Assembly (NCBI RefSeq): GCF_011046735.1
Contig: NZ_CP049258.1
Location: 248,001-312,000 of the forward strand
DNA: 64,000 nucleotides
Source: Nordella sp. HKS 07
Lineage (GTDB): Bacteria; Pseudomonadota; Alphaproteobacteria; Rhizobiales; Aestuariivirgaceae
Direction: 5' to 3'
Part shown: in pieces, positions 16,642 to 25,633 of the stretch
Numbering within the stretch: the stretch's first letter is position 1
Layout: every line of letters begins with the position of its first letter
Notes under the pieces: generated by a model
What the model saw: only the letters and a program-made list of their open reading frames with translations
The model's database searches: none
Told to the model about the DNA's origin: nothing
Made by a program: the position numbers and the translations under genes

Positions 16642-17383
16642 ATGACGACGCTGATCGACGAATATTGCGACAACATCACGGGGATGTTGAAGAAGCTTGT
16701 CGCCACGCAGCGCGGCGCCCTGGCGAGCGCCCAGGACTGGGTCGCGGAAGCGTTGGCGCAAGGAGGACTCGTCTATGTCACCGGCAGCGGCCATTCCCAT
16801 ATGATCGCCGAGGAAGTCTTTTACCGCGCCGGTGGGGCGGCGGCGGTGCAGGCGATCCTCGACCCTGCCCTCATGCTGCATCAGGGCGCCCAGCGCTCAA
16901 CCGTCCTCGAAGCGGCTCGAGGGCTACGCCGAGATCGTGCTCGATGATTATCCGATCGGCCCGAAGGATGTCCTGTTCGTCGTCTCGAATTCGGGCCGCA
17001 ACGCCTTTCCGATCGAGGCGGCGCTGCACGCCCGCGAGAAGGGCGCCAAGGTGATCGCCATCACCTCGGCCGACCATGCGGCGCGTGTCACTTCGCGCCA
17101 TCAGAGCGGCAAGATGCTCGCCGATGTCGCAGACCTCGTCATCGACAATCAGGCGCCATATGGCGATGCCTGCCTCAGCATTCCCCATTCCGACAAGCGC
17201 ATGGGCTCGACGTCGACGATCTCCGGCGCCTTTATCGTCAATGCGGTGATGGCGGGAGCCGTCGCCAATCTCAGCGGGCGCGGGATCTCCGTCGATGTCT
17301 ACAGAAGCGCCAACTCGTCCGGCGAGGCGAAGGAGATGAGCGACATCATCGCCCGCTGGCGCCCGCGCATCCGCGGGCTGTAG
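16642..17383 (+). pseudogene. SIS-domain sugar-phosphate protein, interrupted by a frameshift
   Basis: Two overlapping frames together encode one SIS protein of about 246 residues. The first part reads VYVTGSGHSHMIAEEVFYR and ends in STVLE; the second resumes with RLEGYAEIVLDDYPIG and VSNSGRNAFPIEAALHAREK. One extra base around 16910-16912 (codon GAA, then an extra G, then CGG) breaks the frame, and the total length of 742 nt is one base over a multiple of three. SIS proteins isomerise, deaminate or sense sugar phosphates. It follows gntR by 4 nt. It may be a true pseudogene or a sequencing error; the downstream half is otherwise well preserved. Confidence 0.85.
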
Positions 17384-17390
17384 GCGCGCT

Positions 17391-17795
17391 CTAATCCCGC
17401 AGCCTCTCGATCTCCACGCCGACGCTGCGGGCGTTGGGGATGATATGCGGCTTCTCGATGCGGACCCTGGCCGCCATTACGCGCTTGTCGCGCAGGCAGG
17501 CCGCGGCGATGAGCTCGGCCAGCGTCTCCGCCAGGCCTACATGGCCCGCCGCCACGATCTCCTCCACCTTGCGCACCACGATCTCATAGCTCACGACATT
17601 CTTGATGTCGTCGCTCAGGGGATCGTCTCCCTCCTTCACCGAAAGGTCGATATTGACCACGATCTTCTGCGGCGTGGTCTTTTCTTCAGGATAGATGCCG
17701 AGCAGCGCGTCCACTTTCAGGTCCTTGACGAAGACATGGCGCAGTCGCGCTTTTCCGCTCGCCACATGATGGGTGATCTTGGCTTCGTCGCTCAT
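17391..17795 (-). CDS. folB: Dihydroneopterin aldolase
   Basis: A 134-residue enzyme of folate synthesis that cleaves 7,8-dihydroneopterin to 6-hydroxymethyl-dihydropterin and glycolaldehyde. Seen: VDALLGIYPEEKTTPQKIVVNIDL, including the conserved E of the GI.P.E segment, Y75 in NVVSYEIVV, the E in LAETLAELI and the KPH lysine in RIEKPHIIP. It overlaps nothing and follows the SDR gene by 3 nt. Converges on the frameshifted SIS gene. Confidence 0.92.
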   Translation of the reverse strand: MSDEAKITHHVASGKARLRHVFVKDLKVDALLGIYPEEKTTPQKIVVNIDLSVKEGDDPLSDDIKNVVSYEIVVRKVEEIVAAGHVGLAETLAELIAAACLRDKRVMAARVRIEKPHIIPNARSVGVEIERLRD

Positions 17796-17798
17796 TGC

Positions 17799-18572
17799 CT
17801 ATTCTTCCACTTCGGTGACATCACGGGTCTGCCATAAGAGATGCTGGCCGCCGTCGAGCACGATCATCTGGCCGGTCATCGCCGGCGCCGACAGAATGTA
17901 TTTCACGGCGGCGGAGATCTCCTCGGGCGACGTGCCGCGCTTCAGAAGCGTGAGACGCGCCTGCCTGGCGAAATCCTGCTCGTCCATCCGCACATTGGGA
18001 AGCGCCGGCCCGGGCCCTATGGCATTGACGCGGATGCGGGGCGCGAGCGCCTGTGCGAGCGTTCTCGTTACCGTCCACAATGCCGATTTGCTTGCCGTGT
18101 AGGAGAAGAATTTGGGCGTCAACTTCCAGACGCGCTGGTCGATGATGTTGATGATGTTGCCTTGCGCGCCCGTCGGCAGCTGAGCCGCGAAATGCTGCGA
18201 CAGGAAGACCGGCGCCCTCAGATTGGTATCGAGATGGGCCGCCCAGCTGTCGAGCGTCACCGACCCCGCCTCATCGGGCTCGAAGCGTGAGGCGTTGTTG
18301 ACGAGGCAGGTCAAGGGTCCGAGCGCCTTCGTCGCCTCGGCGACCAGCCGCTCAGGCACCGACGCCTCGGCAAGATCGCCCTGGACGATGGCGCTTCGGC
18401 CACCCTCGGCCTCGATCCCAACTTTGAGCGTCGTCGCATCCTCCAGCGAGCTATTGCAGTGGATCGCGACAGCCCAGCCGTCGCGCGCGAGATCGAGGGC
18501 GATGCGCCGCCCGATCCGGCGCGCCGCGCCGGTGATCAGGACGGCGCCGGCAAAGTCGCGTCGTTCAGTCAT
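17799..18572 (-). CDS. SDR oxidoreductase, pteridine/dihydromonapterin reductase-like
   Basis: A 257-residue short-chain dehydrogenase with the nucleotide site TGAARRIGRRIA, the NNAS motif and the Y-x3-K pair in SYTASKSA. The post-catalytic loop RVNAIGPGPALPN resembles FolM and pteridine reductases. The TGxxRRIG variant fits the NADPH-preferring FolM/PTR1 type. Location 3 nt upstream of folB supports a role in reduced pterin or folate supply. It may stand in for dihydrofolate reductase activity; that is inference. Confidence 0.8.
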   Translation of the reverse strand: MTERRDFAGAVLITGAARRIGRRIALDLARDGWAVAIHCNSSLEDATTLKVGIEAEGGRSAIVQGDLAEASVPERLVAEATKALGPLTCLVNNASRFEPDEAGSVTLDSWAAHLDTNLRAPVFLSQHFAAQLPTGAQGNIINIIDQRVWKLTPKFFSYTASKSALWTVTRTLAQALAPRIRVNAIGPGPALPNVRMDEQDFARQARLTLLKRGTSPEEISAAVKYILSAPAMTGQMIVLDGGQHLLWQTRDVTEVEE

Positions 18573-18588
18573 GCGTAGTCAGGAACCT

Positions 18589-19320
18589 TCACGGCTGCTC
18601 GTTGAGCGGAGAGCACTCTGTCTGGAGCAGATCGGGATAGATGTCAAAGCCGCGCATCAGGAGCTTGATGCGCAGGCCATAGGAGGTGATCGTGCAGCGG
18701 CTGACCGCCACCGGCACCGAAGCCGCGACATAATCCGGGAAGAACAGGCCACGGCCGCTCAACAACGACCAGACTTCGTTGAAATTGCTGGCCCGGATAC
18801 GGAAATACATGCTGTTCTGGTCGGTGCAGGGCAGCGCGTGGCAGCCTTGCACCGAATGCTCGTTCTCATGCGGCAGGATTTCCTGCGAATTGGTCAGATA
18901 GACGACTTCGCCCCGCTTGACGGTGGTGAGGAACAGGATGCCGTGAAAGAGGAAGACGACCGCCGGAATGAACAGGTACCAGGCGAAGACCGCAGACAAA
19001 GCGAGGAAGATGCCGCCACGTGTCTTGGAGAACTGCCGCTCCTGCCGCTCATCCTCGTAATAGACGGCCTTGTCCCACAGAAGCCGGTAGAGATGCCAGA
19101 GCCAGGAGACGGGCTTGAACAGGAGACGCGCGGCCGGTCTCACAATATGGGCATAGATCCAGCCCACGGCCTGCACGAACTGGAACAGAAACCTATGCAA
19201 TGCGGTCAGATTGTATTGCGTACGCCCCGTCCACGAGCGCGAGTGCACTTTTGCCCGCTCATCCGCCCGTTCCTCGAGCTTCTTCTTAAGTGCTTCAACC
19301 TCGTCGCGCAGGTTGCTCAT
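18589..19320 (-). CDS. Membrane protein of unknown function with N-terminal coiled coil
   Basis: I do not recognise a family in this 243-residue protein. Residues 1-25 are a charged heptad-like helix (LRDEVEALKKKLEERADER). A weakly amphipathic aromatic segment follows (about 40-85, many W, F and Y), then a strong membrane region about 103-134 that could be one long or two short helices. The C-terminal about 100 residues are soluble, with four cysteines. The ATG overlaps the AAA+ gene stop (ATGA at 19317-19320), so it is translationally coupled to the ClpB-like ATPase and is its likely membrane partner. Confidence 0.75.
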   Translation of the reverse strand: MSNLRDEVEALKKKLEERADERAKVHSRSWTGRTQYNLTALHRFLFQFVQAVGWIYAHIVRPAARLLFKPVSWLWHLYRLLWDKAVYYEDERQERQFSKTRGGIFLALSAVFAWYLFIPAVVFLFHGILFLTTVKRGEVVYLTNSQEILPHENEHSVQGCHALPCTDQNSMYFRIRASNFNEVWSLLSGRGLFFPDYVAASVPVAVSRCTITSYGLRIKLLMRGFDIYPDLLQTECSPLNEQP

Positions 19321-21467
19321 GTCTCTTTGATCTCGAAGGCCCGGTGCTTCGGATTGTAGGTCAGGTCGAGCGCGCCGCGCTTATCGCTCTCCAGGATCAT
19401 ATTGACGATGATCGGCTCGATATTCGCCTGGATGAAGCCCGGCAGGCCGCGCGCGCCGATCGCCGGGTCGTAGTGATCCTTGCAGAAGGCCTTGAGGTCG
19501 GCCTCGGGCACCGTGACCTTGATGCCCTCCTGCGTGTAGGTGCGGTCGATGCTGTCGAACTCGCGCCGCACGATCTTCTCGATGGAGGGTAGATCCAGCT
19601 TGCTGAAGCAGATGATGTTCTGGCGGCCGGCGAAGCGGTTGAGGAATTCCGAGCGATAGGTCTTCTCGATCTCCCGGATCGCCTCGGCATTCGCCTCCTT
19701 GGCGGTGAGCTTCGGATCGAGGAAATGCGGCTGGCCGATATTCGTCGTCATGACGATGATGGCGTCGGAGAAGGAGACGGTGCGCCCGACATTGTCGGTC
19801 AATCGCCCGTCCGACAGGATCTGCAGGAAGACGTTGAAGACGTCTGGATGCGCCTTCTCGATTTCATCGAAGAGCAGGATGCGCAGCGGGTTCTTCCGCA
19901 TGGCATTGGTCAGGATGCCGCCCGCCTCGAAACCTTCGTAGCCGGGCGGCGCACCGATGAGCCGCGAGACGGCGTGCTTCTCCATGTATTCAGACATGTC
20001 GAAGCGGGTGAGCGCCTTCTCGTCGTCGAGCAGGCTCGCGGCCAGCGCCTTGGCGATCTCGGTCTTGCCGACACCCGAAGGTCCCAGGAACATGAAGGAG
20101 GCCTGCGGCTTATCCGCGTTGCGCCGACCCACCCGGGCGGTCTTGACCGCATTGGACAGCACGCGCACCACATGGTCCTGGCCGAAGATCCGCTTCTTGA
20201 GCTCGGCTTCGAGGTTGCGCAGCTTCTCTCGCTCATCCTCGTTGAGCTTGCTCACCGAAATGCCGGAGATCTGGCTGAATTCGCGCAGCACGATGTCGCG
20301 CGAGAGCTCGAGATGGTCGTTCAGCTGCTTGGTGAGGGCGTCGAAGGCCGCGCGGTTGGTCGCGATCTCGCTCTGAAACTTCCCGATGCGGTCGCGCAGG
20401 CCCCGCACCTCGTCGGATTCGATCCCGGCGCCAGTGGCGAGCCTGGCGAATTTGGCGATGCGGCCGGTGATTTCGCTCACCTGGTTTTCGGGCAATTTCC
20501 GTGCCTCCGCTTCGGAGGCCATCTGTTTGTCGAGTTCCTCCTCGAGCTCGAGCACGGCGATCTCACCGTCGCGCTGGCGCTTGTACAGCGACTTGATCCT
20601 CTCCTGGCTTTCCGACCAGCTCGCCTGCGCCTGTGCCATCGCGGCCTCTGCTTCGGCGATCTGCTGTGCGCTCTTGGCCAGCTTTCTGGCGGCTTCCGCC
20701 TCGGCGAGGCCATGCGCCTTGCGATGGGCGCCGAGCCTGTAGGTCGCGAGCGCCCGGTCGAGCAGTGACACGCTGCGCTCGGGCTGCGCCCGGCTCATGC
20801 CGGCATCACGCGAGCGGTATTTCGAGGTGAGCTCGATGGCGGTGCGGATGGCGCTCTCGGCGATCCTGATCCGGTGAAATTCATTCAGATGCTCGGCCCG
20901 CTCGCAGACGATCTCGAACAAGGCGTCGCCCTCGGGCTCCCCCAGGTCGACGAGCGTGAACAGCTCCCGCAAGTCCGAATGGCTCTTCAGGATGATGTCG
21001 AGATCTTCATCGCGCGCCTCGAGGATCACTTGCGTTTTCTTCGACTTGATGGCGAGACAGAGCGCGTTGATGAAATGCAGCGTGCCGATATTGCGCGCCG
21101 CCTCGATGAAGTCGCGCGTATCCTCGATGATCAGGACGGAATCCGGAGTGCGGTCGAGCGTGCCCATCACCCGCTGGAAGGAATCCCGGATGACGACCGG
21201 GTCGCCCGAGGAGAACAGCGCATCGGTGTCGAGCCAGAAGAAGCGCTTGTTGACGATGTCGAATGGCGCATCCGGATCGTGCTTGCTGGCTTGCAGGCCC
21301 ATGCACAGGGCGGTGCAGCCGACCCCGCCCGGCCCCACCAGCAACACGGAATTTGCCATGTTGCGGACCAGGATCGAGGAGAGCTTCTTGAGCTCGCTGG
21401 CGCGTCCGACCAGGCGGAATTTCGGCGCCTTGGCCAGATAGTCTTCCCCTCGGGTGAGAAAACTCAT
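19317..21467 (-). CDS. ClpB-like AAA+ ATPase with a degenerate first nucleotide domain
   Basis: A 716-residue double-AAA+ protein lacking the ClpN domain. NBD1 (about 17-250) keeps the fold pattern but Walker A is GPGGVGCT (45-52) with C51 in place of lysine, Walker B reads VLIIEDTRDF (E-D instead of D-E), and the arginine-finger segment is RELF (167-170). A coiled-coil middle region spans about 250-420. NBD2 is intact: GPSGVGKT (462-469), FDMSEY, pore segment GAPPGYEGF, Walker B ILLFDEIEKAH, sensor MTTNIG, FLNRFAGR and GARGL. So only NBD2 should hydrolyse ATP. It lies between a coiled-coil protein gene (23 nt gap) and a membrane protein gene (4 nt overlap). Confidence 0.88.
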   Translation of the reverse strand: MSFLTRGEDYLAKAPKFRLVGRASELKKLSSILVRNMANSVLLVGPGGVGCTALCMGLQASKHDPDAPFDIVNKRFFWLDTDALFSSGDPVVIRDSFQRVMGTLDRTPDSVLIIEDTRDFIEAARNIGTLHFINALCLAIKSKKTQVILEARDEDLDIILKSHSDLRELFTLVDLGEPEGDALFEIVCERAEHLNEFHRIRIAESAIRTAIELTSKYRSRDAGMSRAQPERSVSLLDRALATYRLGAHRKAHGLAEAEAARKLAKSAQQIAEAEAAMAQAQASWSESQERIKSLYKRQRDGEIAVLELEEELDKQMASEAEARKLPENQVSEITGRIAKFARLATGAGIESDEVRGLRDRIGKFQSEIATNRAAFDALTKQLNDHLELSRDIVLREFSQISGISVSKLNEDEREKLRNLEAELKKRIFGQDHVVRVLSNAVKTARVGRRNADKPQASFMFLGPSGVGKTEIAKALAASLLDDEKALTRFDMSEYMEKHAVSRLIGAPPGYEGFEAGGILTNAMRKNPLRILLFDEIEKAHPDVFNVFLQILSDGRLTDNVGRTVSFSDAIIVMTTNIGQPHFLDPKLTAKEANAEAIREIEKTYRSEFLNRFAGRQNIICFSKLDLPSIEKIVRREFDSIDRTYTQEGIKVTVPEADLKAFCKDHYDPAIGARGLPGFIQANIEPIIVNMILESDKRGALDLTYNPKHRAFEIKET

Positions 21468-21490
21468 CGCCCTCCTGCTCCCGCGTTTCT

Positions 21491-23173
21491 CTAATGCTGG
21501 CCCAGCTTGAAGGGTGACGGCGTGGCGCCTGAGACATCAGACTGGACGTCCACCCTTTGCGGGCGCCCCACATCGGCATGGACCGCGATCGCAACATGCA
21601 CGTCGCCTTGCACATCCTCGGCGAGCTTCTTCAGTTCGTCGAGCTTGGCGCGCATGTCGGTGAGGCCTTCGCGCGTGATGCTGGTGGCAGCGCGCACCAC
21701 CTCACCATAGGCGCCGAGATCGTCGATCGCCTTGGAGAGATCGCTGTTCTGCTCTTCGATGCCCATGGCGATGCGGATGCTTTCCTTCTGCGCCACCTTG
21801 TTGGTGTTGGCCGCCATCTGCTGCAGCGTGTCCTTGGCCATGGCCGACGCTTCGCCGAGTGCCGCCGAGGAGACCGCCTGAAGCACGACGCTCAGGCGGT
21901 CGGCGACGCCCGAAATGCCCTGGCTGTGCATGGCGCGCGCCTTGATCGTCTGCTGGTCGACCGCGTCCTTCATCGTCTTGATGCGGATGGCGCCCGAGGT
22001 CAGGTCGGCATAGGTCGCCATCGTGTCGGCGGCGGAGGCATCGAGCATGGTGATGTGCTGCTCCACCGCCATCTTCTTCTGCTCTCGCGCCATCTGCGCG
22101 ATCATGTCCTCAGTGCCCTGAGCGGGTGGCTGCAGCGTGTCACGGGTCTTGAGATTAGCGTCGGCCGCCTCCTTGATCCCTTCATTCATGATGGCATAGA
22201 CCGTGCCCATCATATTGTTGGCGTCGAACAGGTTCTCGACCTGATCGTTCATCTTGGACAGATGCTCGCGCACCGAGCCGACGCGTGTCTTCGCCGTGGT
22301 CACGAAATTCACCGCCGCATCGACCAGATCCTTCTGGCGCTGCTTGTGGTCGTCGGCGCTGATGTCGAGAAGCTCGCGCAGCTTCTTCTTCTGCTCCACA
22401 TATTCACCGAGCTCGCTCTCCGTCGGCGTCTGCTCGTCCAGCTGATGGATCTCGTCCGAAAGAGTGTCGAGCGAGTCGACGACCCATTTCAGCTCTTCGT
22501 TCTTGCGCGCGATCGCGATGCGCGCCTCCTCCTTGACGCCCCCGAGGCCGAAGAAGCTGCGCTGCTCGCCCAGCGCCGCGATATCGGAATGGATGGCTTC
22601 GACCTTCGATTTGAGCTGGCCGAACTCCTGCTGCTTCTCCTCTTTGAGACGCAGAAGCTCCTCCTCACGCTTCCTGTCGCGCAGGATCTCCTGGAAGGCG
22701 TCGAGGGTGAGCCCGTTGGTGCGCAGCGTGTAGACCGCATCGATGATGTCGGTCAGCGGCTGCATTCTCTCGTCGAACTGGATCAACGAGCTGTTGAGAT
22801 CGTCATAGACCTGTTTCAGCTCCGCGAAGGTACCGGTATCGGTGAGCCGGATGATCTCCTGCGCCATTTCCTCGCGCTGGCTCTGGAGATACTCCTTGAA
22901 CAGCTCGAATTCCTTGATGCGCTCGCGGTTCTGCTCCTTCGTGCCTTCGAAGGTGAGAATCTTGGCGACTTCCGCCCGCTTCGCCTCGGGCTTGGTGTTC
23001 TCGGCAAACATCACCTTGAAGAAGCTGTTGGCCGCGATGTTGGCGAAGCGTGGATCGGCGCTGGCCTCGGTCTTGGCCGCCTTGCTCTCAGCCTGGCGCG
23101 CCCGCACGGCGGTGGTCAGGACATCGGAAACGTCAGTCTTCTGCTGAAGTTTAGGCTTCGCGGCGTCGGCCAT
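21491..23173 (-). CDS. Large cytoplasmic coiled-coil protein of unknown function
   Basis: A 560-residue, almost wholly helical protein with no signal peptide or membrane segment. Heptad-rich stretches run about 90-135, 165-300 (RDRKREEELLRLKEEKQQEF) and 440-530. The C-terminal third (ATNTNKVAQKES-like repeats and a terminal DMRAKLDELKKLAEDV helix) is loosely reminiscent of TelA/toxic-anion-resistance proteins, but I would not assign it. The ATG has AGGAGGGG about 7 nt upstream. First gene of the three-gene set with the ClpB-like ATPase and the membrane protein; a scaffold or substrate of that ATPase is the simplest reading. Confidence 0.8.
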   Translation of the reverse strand: MADAAKPKLQQKTDVSDVLTTAVRARQAESKAAKTEASADPRFANIAANSFFKVMFAENTKPEAKRAEVAKILTFEGTKEQNRERIKEFELFKEYLQSQREEMAQEIIRLTDTGTFAELKQVYDDLNSSLIQFDERMQPLTDIIDAVYTLRTNGLTLDAFQEILRDRKREEELLRLKEEKQQEFGQLKSKVEAIHSDIAALGEQRSFFGLGGVKEEARIAIARKNEELKWVVDSLDTLSDEIHQLDEQTPTESELGEYVEQKKKLRELLDISADDHKQRQKDLVDAAVNFVTTAKTRVGSVREHLSKMNDQVENLFDANNMMGTVYAIMNEGIKEAADANLKTRDTLQPPAQGTEDMIAQMAREQKKMAVEQHITMLDASAADTMATYADLTSGAIRIKTMKDAVDQQTIKARAMHSQGISGVADRLSVVLQAVSSAALGEASAMAKDTLQQMAANTNKVAQKESIRIAMGIEEQNSDLSKAIDDLGAYGEVVRAATSITREGLTDMRAKLDELKKLAEDVQGDVHVAIAVHADVGRPQRVDVQSDVSGATPSPFKLGQH

Positions 23174-23240
23174 CTGGTCCCCTCCTGACAGAATGTCGCA
23201 GGGTCACATATAGGGGGAAGTCCCATTCCGTCCAGTAAGG

Positions 23241-23287
23241 GCCACACAGAAATTTGTGTGGCACCGGTCCTTGCAGGGACCGGTGCC
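23241..23287. repeat. Two overlapping hairpins between the cupin and coiled-coil genes
   Basis: GCCACACA (23241-23248) pairs with TGTGTGGC (23255-23262) around a 6 nt loop. GGCACCGGTCC (23260-23270) pairs with GGACCGGTGCC (23277-23287), 11 perfect pairs around TTGCAG. The two share bases 23260-23262, so they cannot both close fully. No T-run follows on either strand. They lie in the 160-base spacer after the cupin gene and before the coiled-coil gene: a terminator/attenuator or a repeat element. Confidence 0.55.
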
Positions 23288-23333
23288 ACCTCACAAATAT
23301 TGTTGTTTCGGCGCACGCACCGCCCGATTGCCC

Positions 23334-23696
23334 TTACTTGGGCATCAGGATCACATAGTGCTTGCGCACTTTCTCGACCGTTTCCCAGGTCCCCTTGAAG
23401 CCGGCCGGAATGATGAAGCCGTCGCCCGCCTTGAGCGTCCACTTCTTGCCCTTGTCGCTGGTGAGAACGGCCTTGCCTTCGATGAAGTGGCAGAATTCCC
23501 ACTCCTTGTAGGCGACCTTCACCTTGCCCGGCGTCGATTCCCAGATACCCGAATAGAGCCGGCCTTTCTCACCCTTGAAGTGGTTCCAGGTCTTGGTCTT
23601 GTACGGCCCTTTGATCAGCGAAGGTCCGCTGCCCTGCCCCTTCTCAACCTTCGGCGCCGCCTTGCCGGTGGTTTTCATGACGATGATGTCGGCCAT
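23334..23696 (-). CDS. Small cupin-domain protein
   Basis: A 120-residue single cupin of the DUF861/EutQ-like type. The C-terminal barrel motif reads FCHFIEGKAVLTSDKGKKW then AGDGFIIPAGFKGTWETVE, where the P-x-G-F-x-G-x-W-E signature is typical. The first metal-motif histidine is reduced to one H, so metal binding is doubtful. The role is probably ligand binding or sugar/ureidoglycolate-type chemistry; unresolved. A 233-base spacer (23697-23929) separates it from the ABC operon; it holds only a weak CCACC/GGTGG hairpin at 23786-23797. Confidence 0.8.
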   Translation of the reverse strand: MADIIVMKTTGKAAPKVEKGQGSGPSLIKGPYKTKTWNHFKGEKGRLYSGIWESTPGKVKVAYKEWEFCHFIEGKAVLTSDKGKKWTLKAGDGFIIPAGFKGTWETVEKVRKHYVILMPK

Positions 23697-23929
23697 TCTG
23701 ATCTCCTCTTATTGGCTGATTCCTGAGTGTCATAGCCCAACTTCGCCGATTCGACCGCGTGCGGCGCGTTTTCCCCCGCAAGCGCCCACCAAGGTGGAGC
23801 ACCGAGATAGTGGGAAACCCGCGCGCCCGAACTGGTCCTGACGCAAATACAGGGTAGATACAGCGAAATTCGAGAAAATGCCCATTTCGCTTCAGCATAT
23901 CCCCGCCATCGCAAGACCTGACAGGGCCC

Positions 23930-25633
23930 TTAGCCCGTTAACTGCAGGCGCCGGGCCGAAAGGCATTCATCAGCCGTATTTGATTGGACATTCGCAGTCC
24001 GGTCCAGCTTTTGCCGCGCGACAAGCCCATCGAGCCAGGTGACATCGAGCTGGGGAACAGCGCTTAGGAGGGTTTCGGTGTAGTCGACATACGGGGGCGA
24101 CATGATCTCCGAGCGACGTCCGGCCTCGACGATGCGGCCGTTCTTCATCACTACGATCTGGTCGGCCATCGCGGCCACGATCTTCAGATCATGCGTGATG
24201 AATATGTAGGTTGTGCCCGATCGCTCCTGAAGGCGGGCGAGCAGGTTTAACACGCCCTTCGCCACGAGCGGATCCAGACCGGAGGTGATCTCGTCGCAGA
24301 TCACAAGGTCCGGTTCGGCCGCGAGCGCCCTTGCGATGCAAACCCGTTGCTTCTGGCCCCCCGACAGTTCCGATGGGAAACGATCAGCCAAGTCGCGAGC
24401 CAGCTCCACCTGTTCGAGCAGATCGCCGACACGTGCTCCAATTTCGGGGCCCTTCAGATTGTGATAGAGCTGGAGCGGCCGGCCGATGATCTCGGTTACC
24501 GTATGCCGGGGGTTCAGCGCGGTGTCCGGCGACTGGTAAATGAGTTGGATGCGACGAAGCGTATCGAGCTTTCGCATATCAAGGCGTTTCGCCAGGAGCG
24601 CGCCTTCGAAGACGACTTCGCCGTTCATCGACTTGAGAAGCCCGGTTATCGCACGTGCCAGCGTGGATTTGCCCGAACCCGACTCACCGACGATCGCGGT
24701 CGTGCGTCCCAAGGGCACGGATATGGAAACGTCGTGAAGTATCTGCTTGCGGCCGTAGAAGGCGGATACCGAATTCACCGTCAGGATCGGCGGCTTCCCC
24801 TCGCGTTCCGGGCGTTGTTCCGGATCGGCGGCGAGCAGACGCCTGGTGTAGTCCGCCTTCGCGCCGGAGATCATGGCCTTGGTTTCGCCCTCCTCGACCA
24901 TGCCGCCATGCCTGAGCACGATGATCCGGTCGGCGATCTGCGCCACCACAGGAAGGTCGTGGGTGATATAGAGGGCGGCGGTGCCCAGCGCCCGCACCGC
25001 ATTGCGGATGGCGAGCAATACGCCAACCTGCGTTGTGACGTCGAGTGCGGTGGTCGGTTCGTCGAAGACGACGAGGTCGGGATCGCCCGCCATCGCCATC
25101 GCAATCATCGCGCGCTGGAGCTGGCCGCCGGAGACCTGGTGTGGATAGCGGTTCCCGAAGGACTTGGGATCGGGCATGCCGAGAAGCTCATACAGCTGCT
25201 CGGCCTTTCGCCTCGCCACCTCGCGATTCACGCTTCCGTGGCATGTGAAGACTTCCACGAACTGATCAATCAGACGGTGCGCCGGATTGAAAAAAGCTGC
25301 CGCCGACTGCGCCACATAGGATATCTTGATGCCCCTGAGCGCACGTAGTGGTCCGCTCGGCATGGTGAGCAGGTCCTGGCCATCATAGAGAACACGCCCG
25401 CCGCTGAATCGGCATCCGGGCCTCGCATAGCCGAGAGCCGCGAGGCCGATCGTCGATTTGCCGGCTCCCGATTCGCCGATGAGGCCGATGACCTCGCCGC
25501 GGTTGAGCGTGAAGCTCACTCCCCTGACGATCTCGCGCCATTCGCCGGAGCTCTCGCCCTCTATGCGCAAGCCGTCGACGACAAGCAACGGACTGTCAGC
25601 TTGCCGTTTCTTGTCGAAGTTACTTCTGATCAT
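23930..25633 (-). CDS. Dipeptide/oligopeptide-type ABC transporter, fused dual ATPase
   Basis: A 567-residue fusion of two ABC domains corresponding to DppD and DppF. First domain: Walker [10 protein letters not shown], signature VSGGQLQR, Walker [13 protein letters not shown]. Second: [29 protein letters not shown]. Both appear active. The start is the ATG at 25633, overlapping the permease gene by 14 nt. It powers the DppB/DppC permeases next door. The last gene of an eight-gene operon beginning at 32290; the C-terminal tail of about 45 residues beyond the second domain is not conserved in pattern. Confidence 0.92.
   Translation of the reverse strand: MIRSNFDKKRQADSPLLVVDGLRIEGESSGEWREIVRGVSFTLNRGEVIGLIGESGAGKSTIGLAALGYARPGCRFSGGRVLYDGQDLLTMPSGPLRALRGIKISYVAQSAAAFFNPAHRLIDQFVEVFTCHGSVNREVARRKAEQLYELLGMPDPKSFGNRYPHQVSGGQLQRAMIAMAMAGDPDLVVFDEPTTALDVTTQVGVLLAIRNAVRALGTAALYITHDLPVVAQIADRIIVLRHGGMVEEGETKAMISGAKADYTRRLLAADPEQRPEREGKPPILTVNSVSAFYGRKQILHDVSISVPLGRTTAIVGESGSGKSTLARAITGLLKSMNGEVVFEGALLAKRLDMRKLDTLRRIQLIYQSPDTALNPRHTVTEIIGRPLQLYHNLKGPEIGARVGDLLEQVELARDLADRFPSELSGGQKQRVCIARALAAEPDLVICDEITSGLDPLVAKGVLNLLARLQERSGTTYIFITHDLKIVAAMADQIVVMKNGRIVEAGRRSEIMSPPYVDYTETLLSAVPQLDVTWLDGLVARQKLDRTANVQSNTADECLSARRLQLTG

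Noticed and set aside
16900-16925. Programmed ribosomal frameshift in the SIS gene
   Set aside because: There is no slippery run or downstream hairpin at the junction; a simple one-base insertion or a sequencing error explains it better.
18589-23173. Antiphage defence system reading of the AAA+ trio
   Set aside because: There is no nuclease, toxin, sensor or other effector domain, and the neighbours are folate and catabolic genes rather than a defence island.
21557-23188. Long open frame of 543 codons on the plus strand
   Set aside because: It is antisense to the coiled-coil gene. Its composition is a mirrored charge pattern typical of high-GC shadow frames, it lacks a ribosome site, and the minus-strand gene has AGGAGGGG and a clear operon position.
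23786-23797. CCACC-AA-GGTGG hairpin in the spacer before the dipeptide-type ABC operon end
   Set aside because: The two-base loop is too tight and the stem too short to support a functional call.
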